DNA of 51,910 nt. Source: Candidatus Amphrikana amoebophyrae. Its GTDB lineage: Bacteria; Chlamydiota; Chlamydiia; Chlamydiales; JACRBE01. A program made the position numbers and the translations under genes. Positions 34,753 through 42,820 of the stretch are shown one piece after another. A model generated the notes under the pieces. That model saw only the letters and a program-made list of their open reading frames with translations. It was not told the origin of the DNA and made no database searches. Every line of letters begins with the position of its first letter. The first letter of the stretch is position 1. The DNA is taken from positions 1-51,910 of the forward strand of contig JAUHQG010000029.1 of assembly GCA_030408475.1 (NCBI GenBank), written 5' to 3'.

Positions 34753-36876
34753 TCAGTTGCGAAAGACTTCCAATTTTGCATATTTAGCTATTAAAGTCTT
34801 CATTGATTCTGATGTTGGAAAATAGACGTCATAGGTAAGTCCTAATGATGTTTGGTACGATTTTTTGATCACCCCTTTTCCAAAACTTTTATGATTCACA
34901 ACTGTTCCAGGCATTAATTCATCACTCATTGGATCTTCGATTTCTTCACACTCTTTATGAAGTATTTCAACGTGTTCACTTGGGAGCTCATTTAAAAATC
35001 TTGAAGGTTTCATTGTGCGCGGTGTGCCCCATATAAGGCGATATCTTGCTGCAGATAGATAAATATGTCTTTTAGCTCTTGTGATCGCTACATAAGCTAA
35101 ACGCCTCTCTTCTTCTAATTGGTCTCCATCCTCTTTACTATTGATATGGGGGAATAAGTCTTCTTCCATTCCAACAACAAATACAACAGGAAATTCAAGC
35201 CCTTTTGAATTATGAATTGTCATTAGTTTAATTTTTTCTTCTTCTAAATTATGGTCATCAAGTTGCGCTTTTAATGTGAGTTCTTCTAAAAATTTAGCTA
35301 AGGTTGCTTCTTCAACATCTTCTTCCCATTCAACAGCTTTTGAAATAAGTTCGTCTACATTCGATTTTCTTTCAATGAATGTCTCTTCATCTAATTTTAA
35401 GAAATCTAAATAGCGAAATTGTGAGAGAACTTCTTTAATTATTTCAGCAATAGGGAGATCTTTTAAAGCGCGGATGTAATCAATTGCCTTGATGTACTCT
35501 TCTAGTCCAAAAAGTTGTCGCTTTGTGAGCTTTACATCCACTAGTGTTGAATGTAAAGCCGCTTTACATGTCTCGTAAATTGACAGATTTTGTGCTTGTG
35601 AAGCTGATTTTATCTTTGCTAGAGTGGTCGCGCCAAATCCTCTTCGAGGTAAGTTTATAGTTCTCTCGAATGCTATATAATCATTTGAACTGTGTACAAT
35701 TCTTAAAAAGCAAAGAATGTCTTTGATCTCTTTTCGAGCATAAAATGAGAGGCCACCAATAATTTGATACGGAATTTTATTTCTTAATAAAAGATCTTCA
35801 TAAATACGAGATTGAGAGTTAGTCCGGTAAAATATGACCATTTCATTTAAGGAAAACCTTTGAGAATAATCTTTTATTCTCTCCATTAAGTCCATAGCCT
35901 CTTCTCTTTCACTATCGGCAATGGATATTTTTATTTTTTCACCTTCGCCAAGATCACTCCATAAAGCTTTTTCATACCTTTTTTGGTTGTAGCTTATAAG
36001 GTGGTTGGCCCCACTTAAAATATGCGAGGTAGTCCGGTAGTTTTGTTCCAGCGGTATGATGACTGCACCAGGAAAGTCTCGTTTGAAGTTGAGTATGTTT
36101 TGAATATTAGCGCCACGAAAACTATAAATTGATTGATCTGGATCTCCTACCACAAAAATATTATTATTTTTTTCAGTGAGTAACTTGGCTAAAGCGTATT
36201 GAGCTTGGTTTGTATCTTGATATTCATCAATCAAGAAGAATGTCCATCTAGCTTGATATTGCTCTTTAATTTCCGGGAACTTTCTAAGCAAATCAACGGT
36301 TAGAAAAAGTAAGTCATCAAAATCTAGGGCATTATATTCTTTTAAATGTTTTTGATATAGTGAATATACATTGTAAAGCATTACATTTTTATGTTCAGTT
36401 TCGGATGCCAAATCTTGAGGTGATACAAGCTCATTTTTTGCATTGGATATAGCCGTTTTAAATGATCGTACCAACGATTTTTCAACTTCAATATTTAGAG
36501 ATTTTATGCAAGATTTAAGTAAATTTTCGCTGTCGCTTTGGTCGTATATAGTGAAGTCATTCTTAAATTCTAAATGGTGAATAGACTCGCGCAGCATTCT
36601 GGCGCAAAGAGAGTGAAAAGTGCATGTTAAGACGTTTTGACTACAAAGATTTCTCACCCGAAATTGCATTTCTTGCGCAGCTTTATTTGTAAAGGTCAAT
36701 GCAACTATCTCACTTGGAGGCACCCCTACGTTTATTAGGTGAGCTATTCTCTGCGTTACTACATGAGTTTTTCCTGATCCAGCTCCAGCTAAAACTAACA
36801 ATGGGCCTTCAATATGATCGACTGCTTTTTTTTGCTGAGAATTTAAAGAAAGTGTTGCATTCATAAAGCTACTCAT
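34753..36876 (-). CDS. uvrD: UvrD/PcrA/Rep-family DNA helicase
   Basis: Superfamily 1A 3'-to-5' helicase for excision and mismatch repair or fork clearance. The 707 residues show LNSQQKKAVDH (Q motif), Walker A GAGSGKT (31-37), VDEYQDTNQAQY (motif II), GDPDQSIYSFRGA (motif III), EQNYRTT (motif IV), TIHNSKGLEFPVVFVVG (motif V) and EERRLAYVAITRAK (motif VI). A short C-terminal tail with VNHKSFGKGVIKKSY is the PcrA/UvrD Tudor-like end. Codons 437-442 (CKAALH) lie exactly on palindrome copy 3. A second ATG exists at 36864. It splits the glycosyltransferase island. Confidence 0.93.
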   Translation of the reverse strand: MSSFMNATLSLNSQQKKAVDHIEGPLLVLAGAGSGKTHVVTQRIAHLINVGVPPSEIVALTFTNKAAQEMQFRVRNLCSQNVLTCTFHSLCARMLRESIHHLEFKNDFTIYDQSDSENLLKSCIKSLNIEVEKSLVRSFKTAISNAKNELVSPQDLASETEHKNVMLYNVYSLYQKHLKEYNALDFDDLLFLTVDLLRKFPEIKEQYQARWTFFLIDEYQDTNQAQYALAKLLTEKNNNIFVVGDPDQSIYSFRGANIQNILNFKRDFPGAVIIPLEQNYRTTSHILSGANHLISYNQKRYEKALWSDLGEGEKIKISIADSEREEAMDLMERIKDYSQRFSLNEMVIFYRTNSQSRIYEDLLLRNKIPYQIIGGLSFYARKEIKDILCFLRIVHSSNDYIAFERTINLPRRGFGATTLAKIKSASQAQNLSIYETCKAALHSTLVDVKLTKRQLFGLEEYIKAIDYIRALKDLPIAEIIKEVLSQFRYLDFLKLDEETFIERKSNVDELISKAVEWEEDVEEATLAKFLEELTLKAQLDDHNLEEEKIKLMTIHNSKGLEFPVVFVVGMEEDLFPHINSKEDGDQLEEERRLAYVAITRAKRHIYLSAARYRLIWGTPRTMKPSRFLNELPSEHVEILHKECEEIEDPMSDELMPGTVVNHKSFGKGVIKKSYQTSLGLTYDVYFPTSESMKTLIAKYAKLEVFRN
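35529..35568. repeat. 17-bp palindromic repeat, copy 3 (perfect, inside uvrD), with an extra half-site
   Basis: TGTAAAGCCGCTTTACA occupies 35552-35568 within the helicase gene, where it is read in frame as CKAALH. An extra half-site GCTTTACAT lies at 35529-35537, facing ATGTAAAGC at 35551-35559. Including flanks, copy 3 matches copy 2 (intergenic) across 23 bases. Confidence 0.85.
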
Positions 36877-36912
36877 GTTCGTTTCTAGATATACTAACAG
36901 AGCTCTTTCTAT

Positions 36913-36941
36913 TTGACTATTATTTTTCTTGTTGATAAATT
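36913..36941 (+). promoter_or_regulatory. Candidate promoter of the GT6 gene
   Basis: TTGACT (36913-36918) and TAAATT (36936-36941) are separated by 17 bases and sit 21 bases before the ATG at 36963, with TAGGTC as ribosome-binding site in between. The helicase gene starts 37 bases away on the other strand. Confidence 0.4.
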
Positions 36942-36962
36942 CAACTTTAATTTAGGTCAATT

Positions 36963-37748
36963 ATGCGCAAATCTATATATTTATTTTTTCTTTCTTTTTT
37001 GCTCTGTTTTTCTCTCTCTGCTCGTCAAAAATTGCCTCCTAAAAATGTTGGTTTATGTATTACTGCTACAGGTAAATATATCAATTTCGTCCCTCAACTA
37101 GTAGAAAGTGCTCGTAAGTATTTTTTAAAAGATCACAATGTTACTTTTTTTGTTTTTACTGATAGTCCTATTTCAGGTCCTAACATCGTGATGGTTCCTC
37201 AAAAGAAATTAGACTGGCCATATGCTACTATGATGCGGTTTGAGTTTTATCATAAAAATAGCCATTTATTTGATGGTTTTGATTATATGTTTGCTCTAGA
37301 TGCCGATATGCTCTTCGTGAGTAAAGTTAAAAGAGAGATTTTATCTGATCGTGTCGCGACAATGCATCCAGGATATGCTATTAAAAGAGCTGGAGTGATT
37401 CGAGGCGATTTTGAAACTTCAGAGAAGTCTTTAGCTTATATGCCATCTGATAAGGGAGAGTATTATTTTGCCGGCGGTTTTTATGGTGGAAGTAAAGATG
37501 AATTTATTAAAATCAATAAAATTTGTAGTCAGAATATAAGAATTGATCTTCAAAATGGCATTATTGCCAAATGGCATGATGAAAGTCATTTAAATCGCTA
37601 TTTTGCTTTTAATTTTCCTACCAAAATTTTGTCTCCATCTTATTGCTATACAAGTAGTGAAGAAAAGGCCAAGGCTTGGCACATTCATGGTCGTTTTAGG
37701 CCTAGATTATTAGCTTTAGAAAAAGATCACTCCGCTTATCAAAAATAA
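36963..37748 (+). CDS. Exported GT6-family (ABO-type) glycosyltransferase
   Basis: GT6 enzymes transfer GalNAc or Gal in alpha-1,3 linkage to galactosides, as in histo-blood group A/B antigens. The 261-residue protein has a signal peptide (MRKSIYLFFLSFLLCFSLSA) and then GLCITATGKYINFV (the ATGKY start motif). FALDADMLFVSKV holds D113-A-D115-M, YYFAGGFYGGSKDEF the FxGGxxGG loop, IIAKWHDESHLNRYF the donor/acceptor motif (204-214), and KILSPSYCY the end motif. Most characterised bacterial members have N-x-N in place of the D-x-D, so this copy resembles the metal-dependent vertebrate type. Length equals the bacterial soluble form plus a signal. It stands alone, 107 bases before the next GT2 gene. 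Confidence 0.85.
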   Translation: MRKSIYLFFLSFLLCFSLSARQKLPPKNVGLCITATGKYINFVPQLVESARKYFLKDHNVTFFVFTDSPISGPNIVMVPQKKLDWPYATMMRFEFYHKNSHLFDGFDYMFALDADMLFVSKVKREILSDRVATMHPGYAIKRAGVIRGDFETSEKSLAYMPSDKGEYYFAGGFYGGSKDEFIKINKICSQNIRIDLQNGIIAKWHDESHLNRYFAFNFPTKILSPSYCYTSSEEKAKAWHIHGRFRPRLLALEKDHSAYQK

Positions 37749-37799
37749 GGCTATCTTAAAAAGCTCCCCTCGATTATAAATGTTTTTTATGATTCAAAA

Positions 37800-37840
37800 A
37801 GCTTTAAAACACACTCTAGAAGTCACTTTAAAGCTATAAT
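37800..37840 (+). promoter_or_regulatory. Dyad element with overlapping TATAAT upstream of GT2 paralogue E
   Basis: AGCTTTAAA at 37800-37808 and TTTAAAGCT at 37827-37835 are perfect nine-base inverted arms 18 bases apart, and TATAAT (37835-37840) begins at the end of the right arm. No good -35 box is seen. The arrangement is like an operator over a promoter. AGGTGAG provides the ribosome-binding site before ATG 37856. Confidence 0.3.
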
Positions 37841-37855
37841 GTAATAGGTGAGAAT

Positions 37856-38752
37856 ATGAAGAGCTTTTTTCTTTTACTTGTGCTTTTTTGCTCGATTTCT
37901 GGATTTAGTGGAGAGTTTAATCCTCTTGTTACGACTCCATCTAAGACTAAGTTTGCTATTATGATAGCTTCTTATAACAATGAGAAATGGTTAGAATGGA
38001 ATTTAAATAGTGCATTATCTCAAAACTATGACCCCGATTATTTTCATATCTATTATCTAAATGATTGTTCCACAGATAATACTTTACAATTGGCTAAAGA
38101 ATATGTGAGTCAAAGAGGGATGGATCATATGGTTACCTTTGTAAATAATGAGGTCAATTTAAAGCCAATTGGTAACTATCATAATGGTGTCAAAGTATGT
38201 AATATTCCTGACGATCATGTTATTGTTATTTTAGACGGTGATGACGCCTTATATGGCACAAACGTTTTGAATTATCTCAATCATATATATCGAAATTCTG
38301 CTCGTAAAATACTCTTAACTTATGGTCAATTTAGAGAGAAAAATAGCGGTAGAATCGGTTTTTGTGCCCCATATCCAGCAGAAATAGAAAAGTTCGCCCG
38401 TTATAGAGAATATCACCACATCCCTTCTCATCTCAGAACTTATTATTGCTGGCTCTTTAAAAAAATTAAAATTGAAGACTTAACCTATAATGGAGTCTAC
38501 CTCCCCATGGCCGGTGATATGGGATCTATGATCCCTATGGTTGAAATGGCAAAGGGGCATTTCCACTGCGTTGAACATAAAGTTCTATACTACTATAATG
38601 ATAATAATCCATTAAGTGAACATTTCGTTAATAAAGAGTTACAACAGTCTGTTGATAGATATGTTCGTTCTAGAGAGAGTTATGATCCTCTTGACATAAA
38701 AGAAAAACGTAAACTAGATCGTTTAAAAAAATTAAGAAGTTGGGTAAAATGA
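37856..38752 (+). CDS. Exported GT2 glycosyltransferase, paralogue E
   Basis: The 298-residue product has a cleavable signal peptide (MKSFFLLLVLFCSISGFSG) instead of the basic anchor of A-D. The GT2 domain follows with MIASYNNEKW, LNDCSTDN, VILDGDDALYG (DGDD 127-130), LLTYGQF, SHLRTYYCWLFKKI, AGDMGSMIPMVEMA and YNDNNPLSE. Catalytic motifs are intact. The lack of positive charge after the hydrophobic stretch predicts export of the catalytic domain, opposite to A-C. It overlaps paralogue F by four bases and leads an operon with F and the NamZ-like gene. Confidence 0.8.
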   Translation: MKSFFLLLVLFCSISGFSGEFNPLVTTPSKTKFAIMIASYNNEKWLEWNLNSALSQNYDPDYFHIYYLNDCSTDNTLQLAKEYVSQRGMDHMVTFVNNEVNLKPIGNYHNGVKVCNIPDDHVIVILDGDDALYGTNVLNYLNHIYRNSARKILLTYGQFREKNSGRIGFCAPYPAEIEKFARYREYHHIPSHLRTYYCWLFKKIKIEDLTYNGVYLPMAGDMGSMIPMVEMAKGHFHCVEHKVLYYYNDNNPLSEHFVNKELQQSVDRYVRSRESYDPLDIKEKRKLDRLKKLRSWVK

Positions 38753-39555
38753 GTTTTTTAAAATCAATAATATTATTATGCTTTGCTTCTTCAATGAATT
38801 GTTTTTGTGTGCATTTTACTATTGTAATTCCTTCATATAATAATGCCGATATTGCGTCCTGGAATTTAAAGAATGTTCTTTCGCAAAGATACGATGATTA
38901 TAACGTGATTTATCTTAATGACTGTTCTACGGATGATACTGCATCAGTGGTTTCTAACATAATTAAGCATCATCCTCAGGGTAGACGTGTAAAATTAATT
39001 AATAATCCAGTGAATGTTGGTGCTTTAGCCAATATTTACAATGCAGTGCATAATCATATCAAAGATGAGAATAGCGTTGTCGTATTATTAGATGGTGATG
39101 ATGCTTTATCTCATAAAAATGTGTTAGCTCGTTTAAATAAGTATTATTCTCAAGAGGACATTTGGTTAACTTATGGACAATTTTTAATGAAAAATTCTTG
39201 TACTAGAGGATGGGCAGCTCAAATTCCATATGATCTGGCTATTTCTGGCAATACACGTTCTTTTCCACATGTGCCAACTCATTTAAGAACTTTTAAAACT
39301 TGGCTATTTAGAAGGATTAAGGTTTCTGATTTGAAACATCAAGGGGAGTTCTATCCAATGGCCTGGGATCTTGCGATTATGCTCCCCATGGTGGAAATGG
39401 CAGCCAATCATCATTATAAATTTATTGGAGAGGTGCTATATATTTATAACGACGGTAATCCCTTAAGTGATCACATCAAGGATAAGTCTTATCAAAGGAA
39501 ACTTGATTTGCAAATAAGATCAAAGCCTAGATATTCTCCCCTAAAGTGTAAATGA
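38749..39555 (+). CDS. Exported GT2 glycosyltransferase, paralogue F
   Basis: About 268 residues. The signal-like segment SFLKSIILLCFASSMNCFC is followed almost directly by the first strand VHFTIVIPSYNNADI. Motifs: LNDCSTDDT, VVLLDGDDALS (DGDD 115-118), WLTYGQF, THLRTFKTWLFRRI, WDLAIMLPMVEMA and YNDGNPLSD. ATG 38749 overlaps the stop of E (ATGA) and is preferred to TTG 38740. The gene is closest to E in its THLRTFKTWLF region. Its own stop overlaps the NamZ-like start by four bases. Because the signal and catalytic domain are so close, the segment could also remain uncleaved as an anchor. Confidence 0.78.
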   Translation: MSFLKSIILLCFASSMNCFCVHFTIVIPSYNNADIASWNLKNVLSQRYDDYNVIYLNDCSTDDTASVVSNIIKHHPQGRRVKLINNPVNVGALANIYNAVHNHIKDENSVVVLLDGDDALSHKNVLARLNKYYSQEDIWLTYGQFLMKNSCTRGWAAQIPYDLAISGNTRSFPHVPTHLRTFKTWLFRRIKVSDLKHQGEFYPMAWDLAIMLPMVEMAANHHYKFIGEVLYIYNDGNPLSDHIKDKSYQRKLDLQIRSKPRYSPLKCK

Positions 39556-40781
39556 TACGATTTTTATTAATTTCACTTTTGACTTCTCTTTCACTCTATT
39601 CCGTAGAGCTTGGCATTGATAATTTTTTATCTCATCCTATTATGAAAGAAATTCAAGGGAAAAAAGTGGGTTTGATCACTAATCAAACAGGTGTTGATTC
39701 CAAGTTGAAATCTACTATTGAGATTTTAACAGAGAATGATAAGATAAATCTTGTTTCTCTCTTTTGCCCTGAACATGGCTTGAAAGGTACGTTCTATGCA
39801 GGAGAAAAAGTAGAATCAGATAGTAAAAAAGTAATACCTCTCTATTCATTACATGGGGCGACTCGAAGGCCTACTAAAGCTATGTTAGAAGGGTTAGATT
39901 TTCTAATCTATGATATACAAGATGGCGGAGTTAGAACCTATACGTATGCTTCCACTCTTTATTATGTCATGGAAGAGGCTGCAAAATATAATATCAAAGT
40001 AGTCGTTTTAGATAGACCGAATCCTATTAGTGGTGAAATTGTTGACGGTCCCATGCTCGATGAAAAAAAATGGCGCTCATTCATCGGATATATTAATGTT
40101 CCTTACTGTCATGGAATGACGATTGGTGAACTTGCAACCCTATTTAACTCTCAATATTGCATAAATTGCCCTTTAGAAGTTATCAAGATGAAGGGTTATC
40201 AAAGAAATATGAGCTTCGACCAAACAGGTTTGCCGTGGATTCCAGCCTCACCTAATGTGCCAGAATCTAATAGCCCACTATTTATGGCTACTACCGGAAT
40301 GATTGGTGAACTTGGCATCGTTAATATTGGTATAGGTTACACTCTTCCATTTAAAGTAGTTGGGGCTCCTTGGATCGATAGTGAGAAATTTGCGGATCAT
40401 TTAAATAAGCAAAATTTAAAGGGTGTTCGCTTTTTGCCATACACTTTTAGGCCATTTTTTGGATCTTATAAAGGTAAAGATTGTCACGGCGTACTCATCA
40501 AAGTCACTCATCTTCCATCTTATAAGCCTCTAGAAGTGAGCTTTTTACTCATGGGCTCTTTGAAAAGTTTATACCCAAAGCAAGTGAACAACCAAATTAA
40601 AAATGCATCCCAAACTCAAAGGGATTTGTTTTGTAAAGCCGCCGGGAATAGCTCAATTCTTAAAACACTTCAGGATGAAAAAATTTGCGCTTGGAAACTC
40701 ATCGAATTGTGTAGAACTCAGTCAAATTCGTTTTTGAAAACTAGGTCTCAGTACCTATTTAAAGAATATGAGCCTCATTGA
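39552..40781 (+). CDS. Exported DUF1343/NamZ-type exo-beta-N-acetylmuramidase
   Basis: NamZ enzymes release N-acetylmuramic acid from the non-reducing end of peptidoglycan fragments. The 409-residue protein has a signal peptide (MIRFLLISLLTSLSLYS) and the family start ELGIDNFLSHPIMKEIQGKK, then VGLITNQTGVD, LFCPEHGLKGTFYAGEKV, DIQDGGVRTYTYASTL, VLDRPNPISGEIVDGPML and the late PASPNVPESNSP and GELGIVNIGIGYTLPF. Length and order match the family. Its position at the end of a glycosyltransferase operon (4-base overlap with F) suggests a role in turnover or remodelling of cell-wall or surface glycan. The enzyme activity is taken from the family, not shown here. Confidence 0.85.
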   Translation: MIRFLLISLLTSLSLYSVELGIDNFLSHPIMKEIQGKKVGLITNQTGVDSKLKSTIEILTENDKINLVSLFCPEHGLKGTFYAGEKVESDSKKVIPLYSLHGATRRPTKAMLEGLDFLIYDIQDGGVRTYTYASTLYYVMEEAAKYNIKVVVLDRPNPISGEIVDGPMLDEKKWRSFIGYINVPYCHGMTIGELATLFNSQYCINCPLEVIKMKGYQRNMSFDQTGLPWIPASPNVPESNSPLFMATTGMIGELGIVNIGIGYTLPFKVVGAPWIDSEKFADHLNKQNLKGVRFLPYTFRPFFGSYKGKDCHGVLIKVTHLPSYKPLEVSFLLMGSLKSLYPKQVNNQIKNASQTQRDLFCKAAGNSSILKTLQDEKICAWKLIELCRTQSNSFLKTRSQYLFKEYEPH

Positions 40782-40807
40782 CAAAAATAGTGGTTTAGAG
40801 CTAATCT
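40778..40807 (+). promoter_or_regulatory. Candidate groESL promoter, no CIRCE operator seen
   Basis: TTGACA (40778-40783, overlapping the upstream stop codon) and TAATCT (40802-40807) are 18 bases apart, 32 bases before the groES start. I find no TTAGCACTC-N9-GAGTGCTAA type repeat, the HrcA operator usual before chlamydial heat-shock operons. Confidence 0.4.
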
Positions 40808-40838
40808 TGTAGCTTCACTTATCCAAGGATTGATGCAT

Positions 40839-41126
40839 ATGACGACCAAAGTTAAACCTCTTTCAAATAGAGTACTCGTAAAACGAGTTCAGGCTCCCAC
40901 TTCAAAAAGTGGCATTTTACTACCGACTTCGTCAAAAAATAAGCCCAATCAAGGCGAAGTTATTTCTACAGGGCCTGGCCTTCTAGATGACAAAGGTAAT
41001 ATTTTAAAAATGGAAGTTCAGGTTGGTGATAAGGTTCTATTTGGTGCCTATAGCGGAACGCCTCTTTCAGGCGAAGATGATTTGATTATCATGACCGAAG
41101 ACGAAATATTAGCAGTTGTAAACTAA
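40839..41126 (+). CDS. groES: Co-chaperonin GroES
   Basis: The 95-residue cap of the GroEL folding chamber. KVKPLSNRVLVKRVQ is the family N-terminus, the mobile-loop region is TSKSGILLPTS, and GDKVLFGAYSGTPL precedes the terminal IMTEDEILAVV. Upstream in-frame starts (TTG 40830, ATG 40833) exist, but AAGGA at 40825-40829 is spaced correctly only for ATG 40839. It is followed after ten bases by groEL, with AAGGAG between. Chlamydiae usually have several groEL genes; the partner here is the adjacent full-length copy. Confidence 0.95.
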   Translation: MTTKVKPLSNRVLVKRVQAPTSKSGILLPTSSKNKPNQGEVISTGPGLLDDKGNILKMEVQVGDKVLFGAYSGTPLSGEDDLIIMTEDEILAVVN

Positions 41127-41136
41127 GGAGATCACT

Positions 41137-42813
41137 ATGTCTAAGATGTTAAAATTCAATGAAAAGGCTCTTAAGTCCATTTATCGCGGAGTAAAAGCTT
41201 TGTCTAAAGCGGTAATCGTTACTTTAGGACCTCGCGGACGAAATGTTGTTATTAAAAAAGAGTATGGAACTCCTCTTTCTACTAAAGATGGTGTTACAGT
41301 TGCAAAAGAAATCGAACTCAAAGATAAATTTGAAAATATGGGCGCTCAATTAGTGAAGCAAGCTTCTTCTAAGACTGCTGATATAGCAGGTGATGGAACA
41401 ACTACTGCAATCGTTTTAGCAGATGCTATATTCTCTTTGGGCTTAAAAAATGTGATCGCTGGATCAAATCCTATGGATATCAAAAAAGGGATTGAAGCAG
41501 GCGTAAAAATATTATTAAAAACTCTTGATGACAATGCTAAGAAAATTTCTACAAAAGAAGAGATTAAAAACATTGCTACAATTTCTGCCAATAATGATCC
41601 GGAAGTTGGTGAAATGATTTTAGAAGCAATTAATAAAGTTGGCAACGATGGAAGTATCACAATTGCAGACGCAAGTGGTATTGATTCTTCTTTGACGGTT
41701 GTAGAAGGAATGCAGTTTGATAATGGTTATCTCTCACCATATTTTGTTACCAATGCAGAAAATATGAGTGTTGAATTGACTAATTCGCTTCTATTTATTA
41801 CAGATCAAAAGCTTTCTACAGCTCAACAAATTGTTCCAATATTAGAAGCAGCAAAGGCAATTGGAAATGCCCCATTACTTATTTTAGCGGAAGATATTGA
41901 ATCTGAAGCTTTAGCTACTTTAGTGGTCAATAAAATTAAAGGAGGCCTTTCTGTTTGTGCTGTAAAAGCACCTGGTTTTGGAGAAAGAAGAGCTGAAATG
42001 TTGCAAGATATTGCTATCGTAACTGGAGCTACTGTTTTATCAAAGCAGTTAGGGCATACACTTGATGATGTAAGTGGAAGTTACTTTGGGCAAGCTAAAA
42101 CAGTAAAAATTACTAAAGAAGAAACGACTATTGTAGATGGAAAAGGAGATAGTGCCTCTATTAAAGCTCGAGTGAATCAGATCAAAGCGCAAATTAATGA
42201 AACTTCATCAGATTATGATCGTGATAAATTAGAAGAGAGACTTGCTAAATTAAGTGGAGGAGTTGCTGTTATTCATGTAGGAGCGCCTACTGAAGCTGAA
42301 CTTAAAGAGAAAAAAGCGCGAGTTGACGATGCTCTACATGCTACTAGAGCTGCAATGAGAGAAGGGATTGTTCCTGGAGGAGGAGTCGCTTTAATTCGCG
42401 CTTGCACTTCTCTTGATAATTTAGAGCTATCCGATGATGAAATGATCGGGATCGATATATTAAAAGAAGCTTGCTTCGCTCCTGCTATCGCTATTGCTAA
42501 TAATTGCGGTTCCCAAGGCAATATGATTGCTGAAAAAGTTTCTGAAGCGAAAGATGGCTTTGGATATAACGGCTTAACTGGTCAATTTGAAGACTTAGTT
42601 AAAGCTGGAATCATTGATCCTGTTTTAGTTACAAAATCAGCATTGAAAAATGCTGCTTCTATTTCATCTATCTTGCTCACAGTCGCTGCTATGGTGACTG
42701 ACAAGCCAGAGCCAAAATCTGCTTCTGCAGCAGCAGGTATGGACGGTGGAATGCCAGGTATGGGTGGTATGCCTGGGATGGGCGGTATGCCAGGCATGGG
42801 CGGCATGATGTAA
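41137..42813 (+). CDS. groEL: Chaperonin GroEL
   Basis: The 558-residue 60-kDa chaperonin. Motifs: [19 protein letters not shown], the ATP site [14 protein letters not shown] (with the catalytic-type Asp in the GDGTTT loop), [46 protein letters not shown] and the family signature [13 protein letters not shown]. The C-terminal tail is a methionine- and glycine-rich repeat (GGMPGM units), the form seen in the principal GroEL, so this is likely the main housekeeping copy and not one of the divergent chlamydial paralogues. It ends seven bases from the convergent PrmA-like gene. Confidence 0.97.
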   Translation: MSKMLKFNEKALKSIYRGVKALSKAVIVTLGPRGRNVVIKKEYGTPLSTKDGVTVAKEIELKDKFENMGAQLVKQASSKTADIAGDGTTTAIVLADAIFSLGLKNVIAGSNPMDIKKGIEAGVKILLKTLDDNAKKISTKEEIKNIATISANNDPEVGEMILEAINKVGNDGSITIADASGIDSSLTVVEGMQFDNGYLSPYFVTNAENMSVELTNSLLFITDQKLSTAQQIVPILEAAKAIGNAPLLILAEDIESEALATLVVNKIKGGLSVCAVKAPGFGERRAEMLQDIAIVTGATVLSKQLGHTLDDVSGSYFGQAKTVKITKEETTIVDGKGDSASIKARVNQIKAQINETSSDYDRDKLEERLAKLSGGVAVIHVGAPTEAELKEKKARVDDALHATRAAMREGIVPGGGVALIRACTSLDNLELSDDEMIGIDILKEACFAPAIAIANNCGSQGNMIAEKVSEAKDGFGYNGLTGQFEDLVKAGIIDPVLVTKSALKNAASISSILLTVAAMVTDKPEPKSASAAAGMDGGMPGMGGMPGMGGMPGMGGMM

Positions 42814-42820
42814 AGTTTGC

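Noticed and set aside
41346-41660. 104-codon minus-strand frame opposite groEL
   Set aside because: A shadow of the highly conserved groEL frame.
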